From the NCBI RefSeq assembly GCF_035920365.1, contig NZ_CP109150.1, forward strand, positions 1,674,001 through 1,738,000: a DNA stretch of 64,000 nt, given 5' to 3'. The DNA comes from Micromonospora sp. NBC_01740. GTDB taxonomy: Bacteria > Actinomycetota > Actinomycetes > Mycobacteriales > Micromonosporaceae. Both the position numbers and the translations under genes were made by a program. The stretch's first letter is position 1; each line of letters opens with the position of its first letter. Positions 61,302-64,000 of this stretch are shown here, piece by piece. The notes beneath the pieces are model-generated. The model was not told the origin of the DNA and did not search any database. It worked only from the letters and a program-made list of their open reading frames with translations.

Positions 61302-64000
61302 ATGTCCAGAAACGGCACCAGACCCGGGACCGCGCCGGCCGGCGCGCCCCGTCCCGTCCCCCGGTCGACCCGCCCGGCCAACCGGCGGCTGCTCGCCGGC
61401 GTGCTCGCCGGGCTGCTCCTCACCGCCGTCCCGGCCGTCACCCCGGCCGCCGCCGCGCCACCGGCGGACCCGGCCGCGACCGCCGCCCGCGCCGCCCTGC
61501 TCGCCGGGCTCTCCGCGACCATGACCGCCAGCAGCCACAACCAGAACTACGTGGCGAGCAACGCCAACGACGGCAACGCGGCCACCTACTGGGAGAGCGC
61601 CAACAACGCGTTCCCGCAGTGGATCCAGGCCGACCTCGGCGCCACCGTCACCGTCGACCGGGTGGTGCTCAAGCTGCCGCCCTCGTCGGACTGGCAGACC
61701 CGCACCCAGACGCTGTCGGTGCTCGGCTCCACCAACGGCTCGTCGTTCACCACCCTGAAGGCGTCCGGCGGCCACACCTTCAACCCGGCCACGGGCAACA
61801 CCGTCACCGTCAGCTTCACCGCGACCAGCACCCGGTACGTGCGGGTGCAGGTCACCGGCAACACCGGCTGGCCGGCCGCCCAACTCTCCGAGGTCGAGGT
61901 CTACGGCGCCGCCGGCAACCCCGACACCCAGGCCCCCAGCGTCCCGGGCAACCTCGCGTACACCCAGCCCGCCAGCGGGCAGATCCGGCTCACCTGGTCC
62001 GCGTCCACGGACAACGTCGGGGTCACCGGCTACGACGTGTACGCCAACGGCGCGCTGCGCGGCAGCGTCAACGGCTCCACGCTGACGTACACCGACAGCC
62101 AGCCGAACAGCGCCACGGTCTCGTACCACGTCCGGGCCAGGGACGCCGCCGGCAACCAGTCGGCGAACAGCAACACCGTGACCCGGACCGGCACCGGCAA
62201 CCCGCCGGTCGGCACCAACCTGGCGGTCGGCAAGCCGATCACCGCCTCCGGGCACGTGCACACGTTCGTGGCCACCAACGCCAACGACAACAACGTGGCC
62301 ACCTACTGGGAGGGCAGCGGCAACCCGAGCACGCTGACCGTGCAGCTCGGCGCCAACGCCAGCCTCAGCCAGGTCGTGCTGAAGCTGAACCCCGACTCCG
62401 CCTGGGGGGCGCGTACCCAGAACATCACCGTCCTCGGGCGGGACCAGGGCTCCTCGACCTTCACCACCCTGGTCGGCGCGGCGAACTACGCCTTCAGCCC
62501 GGCCAGCGGCAACACGGTGACCATCCCGGTCTCCGGCGCGGCGGCCGACGTGCGGCTCTCGATCGCCTCGAACACCGGCGCCCCGGCCGGTCAGATCGCC
62601 GAGTTCCAGGTCATCGGCACCCCGGCGCCGAACCCGGACCTGACCGTGACCGGCATGTCGTTCAGCCCGTCCGCGCCCGTGGAGACGAGCACCGTCACGC
62701 TCTCGGCCACCGTCCGCAACGCCGGCTCGGCGGCCTCCGGCGCCACCAACGTCAACTTCTACCTCGGCACCAACCGGGTGGGCACCGCGCCGGTCGGCGG
62801 CCTGGCGGCCGGCGCCTCGGCCACGGTCACCGCCAACATCGGCAACCGGGACGCGGGCAGCTATCCGCTGAGCGCGAAGGTCGACGAGTCGAACACCGTC
62901 GTCGAGCAGGACGACACCAACAACAGCTACACCAACCCGAGTCCGCTGGTGGTCAGCCCGGTCGCCAGCTCCGACCTGGTCGCCGCCGCGGTCGCCTGGT
63001 CGCCGGGCACCCCGGCGGCCGGCAACACGGTCACCTTCTCGGTGTCGATCCGCAACGCCGGCAGCGTGGCCTCCGCGTCGGGCGCGCACGGCATCACGCT
63101 CACCGTGCTCAACGAGGCGGGCACGGTCGTGCGTACGCTGACCGGCTCGTACTCCGGGGTGATCAACGCCGGGGCCACCGTCGGCCCGGTCAACCTGGGC
63201 ACCTGGACGGCCGCGAACGGCAAGTACACCGTCCGGGTGGTGCTCGCGGCCGACGGCAACGAGCTGCCGGTCAAGCAGGGCAACAACACCAGCGACCGGG
63301 CGCTCTTCGTGGGGCGCGGCGCCAACATGCCGTACGACATGTACGAGGCCGAGGACGGCGTGGTCGGCGGCGGCGCCAGCGTCGTCGGGCCGAACCGGAC
63401 CGTCGGCGACCTCGCCGGTGAGGCGTCCGGCCGGCGGGCGGTGACCCTCAACTCGACCGGCAGCTACGTCGAGTGGACCACCCGGGCCAGCACCAACACC
63501 CTGGTCACCCGCTTCTCCATCCCGGACGCCCCGGGCGGCGGCGGGATCAACTCGACGCTGAACGTCTACGTCAACGGCGCGTTCCACAAGGCCATCGACC
63601 TGACGTCCCGGTACGCCTGGCTCTACGGCAACGAGGCCAGCCCGGGCAACTCGCCGAGCGCGGGCGGACCGCGGCACATCTACGACGAGGCCAACGTCAT
63701 GCTCAACTCGACCGTGCCGGCGGGCAGCCGGATCCGTCTCCAGAAGGACCCGGCCAACACCACCACGTACGCGATCGACTTCATCAACACCGAGCAGGTG
63801 GCGCCGATCGCGAACCCGGACCCGGCGCGCTACGCCACGCCGACCGGCTTCACCCACTCCGACGTGCAGAACGCCCTGGACCGGGTGCGGATGGACACCA
63901 CCGGCAACCTCGTCGGGGTGTACCTGCCCGCCGGCAACTACTCCACCGCGTCGAAGTTCCAGGTGTACGGCAAGGCGGTCAAGGTGACCGGCGCCGGCCC
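61302..64000 (+). CDS. Second secreted multi-domain GH87-type enzyme (3' end off window)
   Basis: About 899 residues are visible with no stop before the window edge. Order: signal peptide (VTPAAAAP), a discoidin/CBM32 module (about 72-205), a fibronectin type III domain (about 208-300), a second discoidin module (about 305-440), two CARDB-like modules (about 447-545 and 548-675), then a carbohydrate module and beta-helix start like the upstream gene (YEAEDGVVGGGASVV, YDEANVMLNSTVPAGSRIRL, NALDRVRMDTTG). The catalytic region is not yet reached, so activity is inferred from the shared build. The first discoidin module shares a 77-bp identical stretch with the last module of the neighbour. Confidence 0.8.
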   Translation, partial: MSRNGTRPGTAPAGAPRPVPRSTRPANRRLLAGVLAGLLLTAVPAVTPAAAAPPADPAATAARAALLAGLSATMTASSHNQNYVASNANDGNAATYWESANNAFPQWIQADLGATVTVDRVVLKLPPSSDWQTRTQTLSVLGSTNGSSFTTLKASGGHTFNPATGNTVTVSFTATSTRYVRVQVTGNTGWPAAQLSEVEVYGAAGNPDTQAPSVPGNLAYTQPASGQIRLTWSASTDNVGVTGYDVYANGALRGSVNGSTLTYTDSQPNSATVSYHVRARDAAGNQSANSNTVTRTGTGNPPVGTNLAVGKPITASGHVHTFVATNANDNNVATYWEGSGNPSTLTVQLGANASLSQVVLKLNPDSAWGARTQNITVLGRDQGSSTFTTLVGAANYAFSPASGNTVTIPVSGAAADVRLSIASNTGAPAGQIAEFQVIGTPAPNPDLTVTGMSFSPSAPVETSTVTLSATVRNAGSAASGATNVNFYLGTNRVGTAPVGGLAAGASATVTANIGNRDAGSYPLSAKVDESNTVVEQDDTNNSYTNPSPLVVSPVASSDLVAAAVAWSPGTPAAGNTVTFSVSIRNAGSVASASGAHGITLTVLNEAGTVVRTLTGSYSGVINAGATVGPVNLGTWTAANGKYTVRVVLAADGNELPVKQGNNTSDRALFVGRGANMPYDMYEAEDGVVGGGASVVGPNRTVGDLAGEASGRRAVTLNSTGSYVEWTTRASTNTLVTRFSIPDAPGGGGINSTLNVYVNGAFHKAIDLTSRYAWLYGNEASPGNSPSAGGPRHIYDEANVMLNSTVPAGSRIRLQKDPANTTTYAIDFINTEQVAPIANPDPARYATPTGFTHSDVQNALDRVRMDTTGNLVGVYLPAGNYSTASKFQVYGKAVKVTGAG

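Noticed and set aside
56399..61540. A 1713-residue antisense open frame across the GH13 and GH87 genes
   Set aside because: It mirrors GC-rich third positions of real genes on the other strand, is composed of Arg/Gly/Val/Pro runs and shows no family motif.

Overview
The window is a chromosomal stretch of a very GC-rich actinomycete, most likely a Micromonospora-like member of the Micromonosporaceae. Evidence for this: third codon positions are almost always G or C, GTG starts and GTGA/ATGA gene overlaps are common, and several promoters look leaderless. Marker genes include bldC, a DUF3073 gene, Fe-S-type purF and the htdX-fabG4-fadA2 trio known from actinobacteria. No rRNA, CRISPR array, complete prophage or transposase is visible.

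Layout. 1-4.1 kb: a tightly coupled minus-strand operon of NUDIX-winged-helix protein, J-domain/pseudokinase, vWA protein, a 26-residue Cys-rich micropeptide and a divergent PurA-like ligase, with a tandem operator at its promoter. 4.1-7.9 kb: htdX-fabG4 divergent from fadA2. 8-14 kb: ECF sigma factor with its membrane partner, vapBC, an SDR, purB, a YbjQ-type protein and a secreted trypsin. 14.5-24.6 kb: purine genes purSQL-comB and (SCP2-like)-purF-purM, separated by a membrane protein with a Tyr/Gly/Gln-rich tail. 24.6-26.1 kb: a radical SAM maturase and a short precursor peptide with three aromatic-x-Asn triads, a predicted cyclophane RiPP, inserted into the otherwise conserved purF-purM-DUF3073-vdh-bldC block (26.2-29.3 kb).

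29.3-41.8 kb: mixed metabolic and hypothetical genes, including beta-oxidation enzymes, an apparently circularly permuted ABC substrate-binding lipoprotein, an EF-hand-like miniprotein, a Gly/Gln-rich repeat protein and a Stf0 sulfotransferase. 41.8-42.4 kb: tRNA-Glu, tRNA-Asp and tRNA-Phe next to a decayed tyrosine integrase and a half-tRNA-Phe scar. 42.6-48.7 kb: a polysaccharide deacetylase and a carotenoid cluster (crtE-crtI-idi-B12-binding MerR regulator, divergent crtB). 48.9-52.6 kb: serine hydrolase, flavin disulfide reductase and a LacI regulator. 53-64 kb: an alpha-glucan utilisation locus with an ABC importer, GH13 glucosidase and two large secreted GH87-type enzymes, the second cut by the window edge.

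How the genes work together. The two purine groups make FGAM and AIR and carry a shared upstream motif. The carotenoid genes supply IPP/DMAPP, GGPP, phytoene and desaturated carotene, probably under light and B12 control. The last 11 kb reads as secretion of alpha-1,3-glucan-degrading enzymes, uptake of the oligosaccharides and cytoplasmic hydrolysis under a LacI repressor. The strongest candidates for something new are the RiPP cassette, the micropeptide/PurA-like operon and the permuted binding protein.
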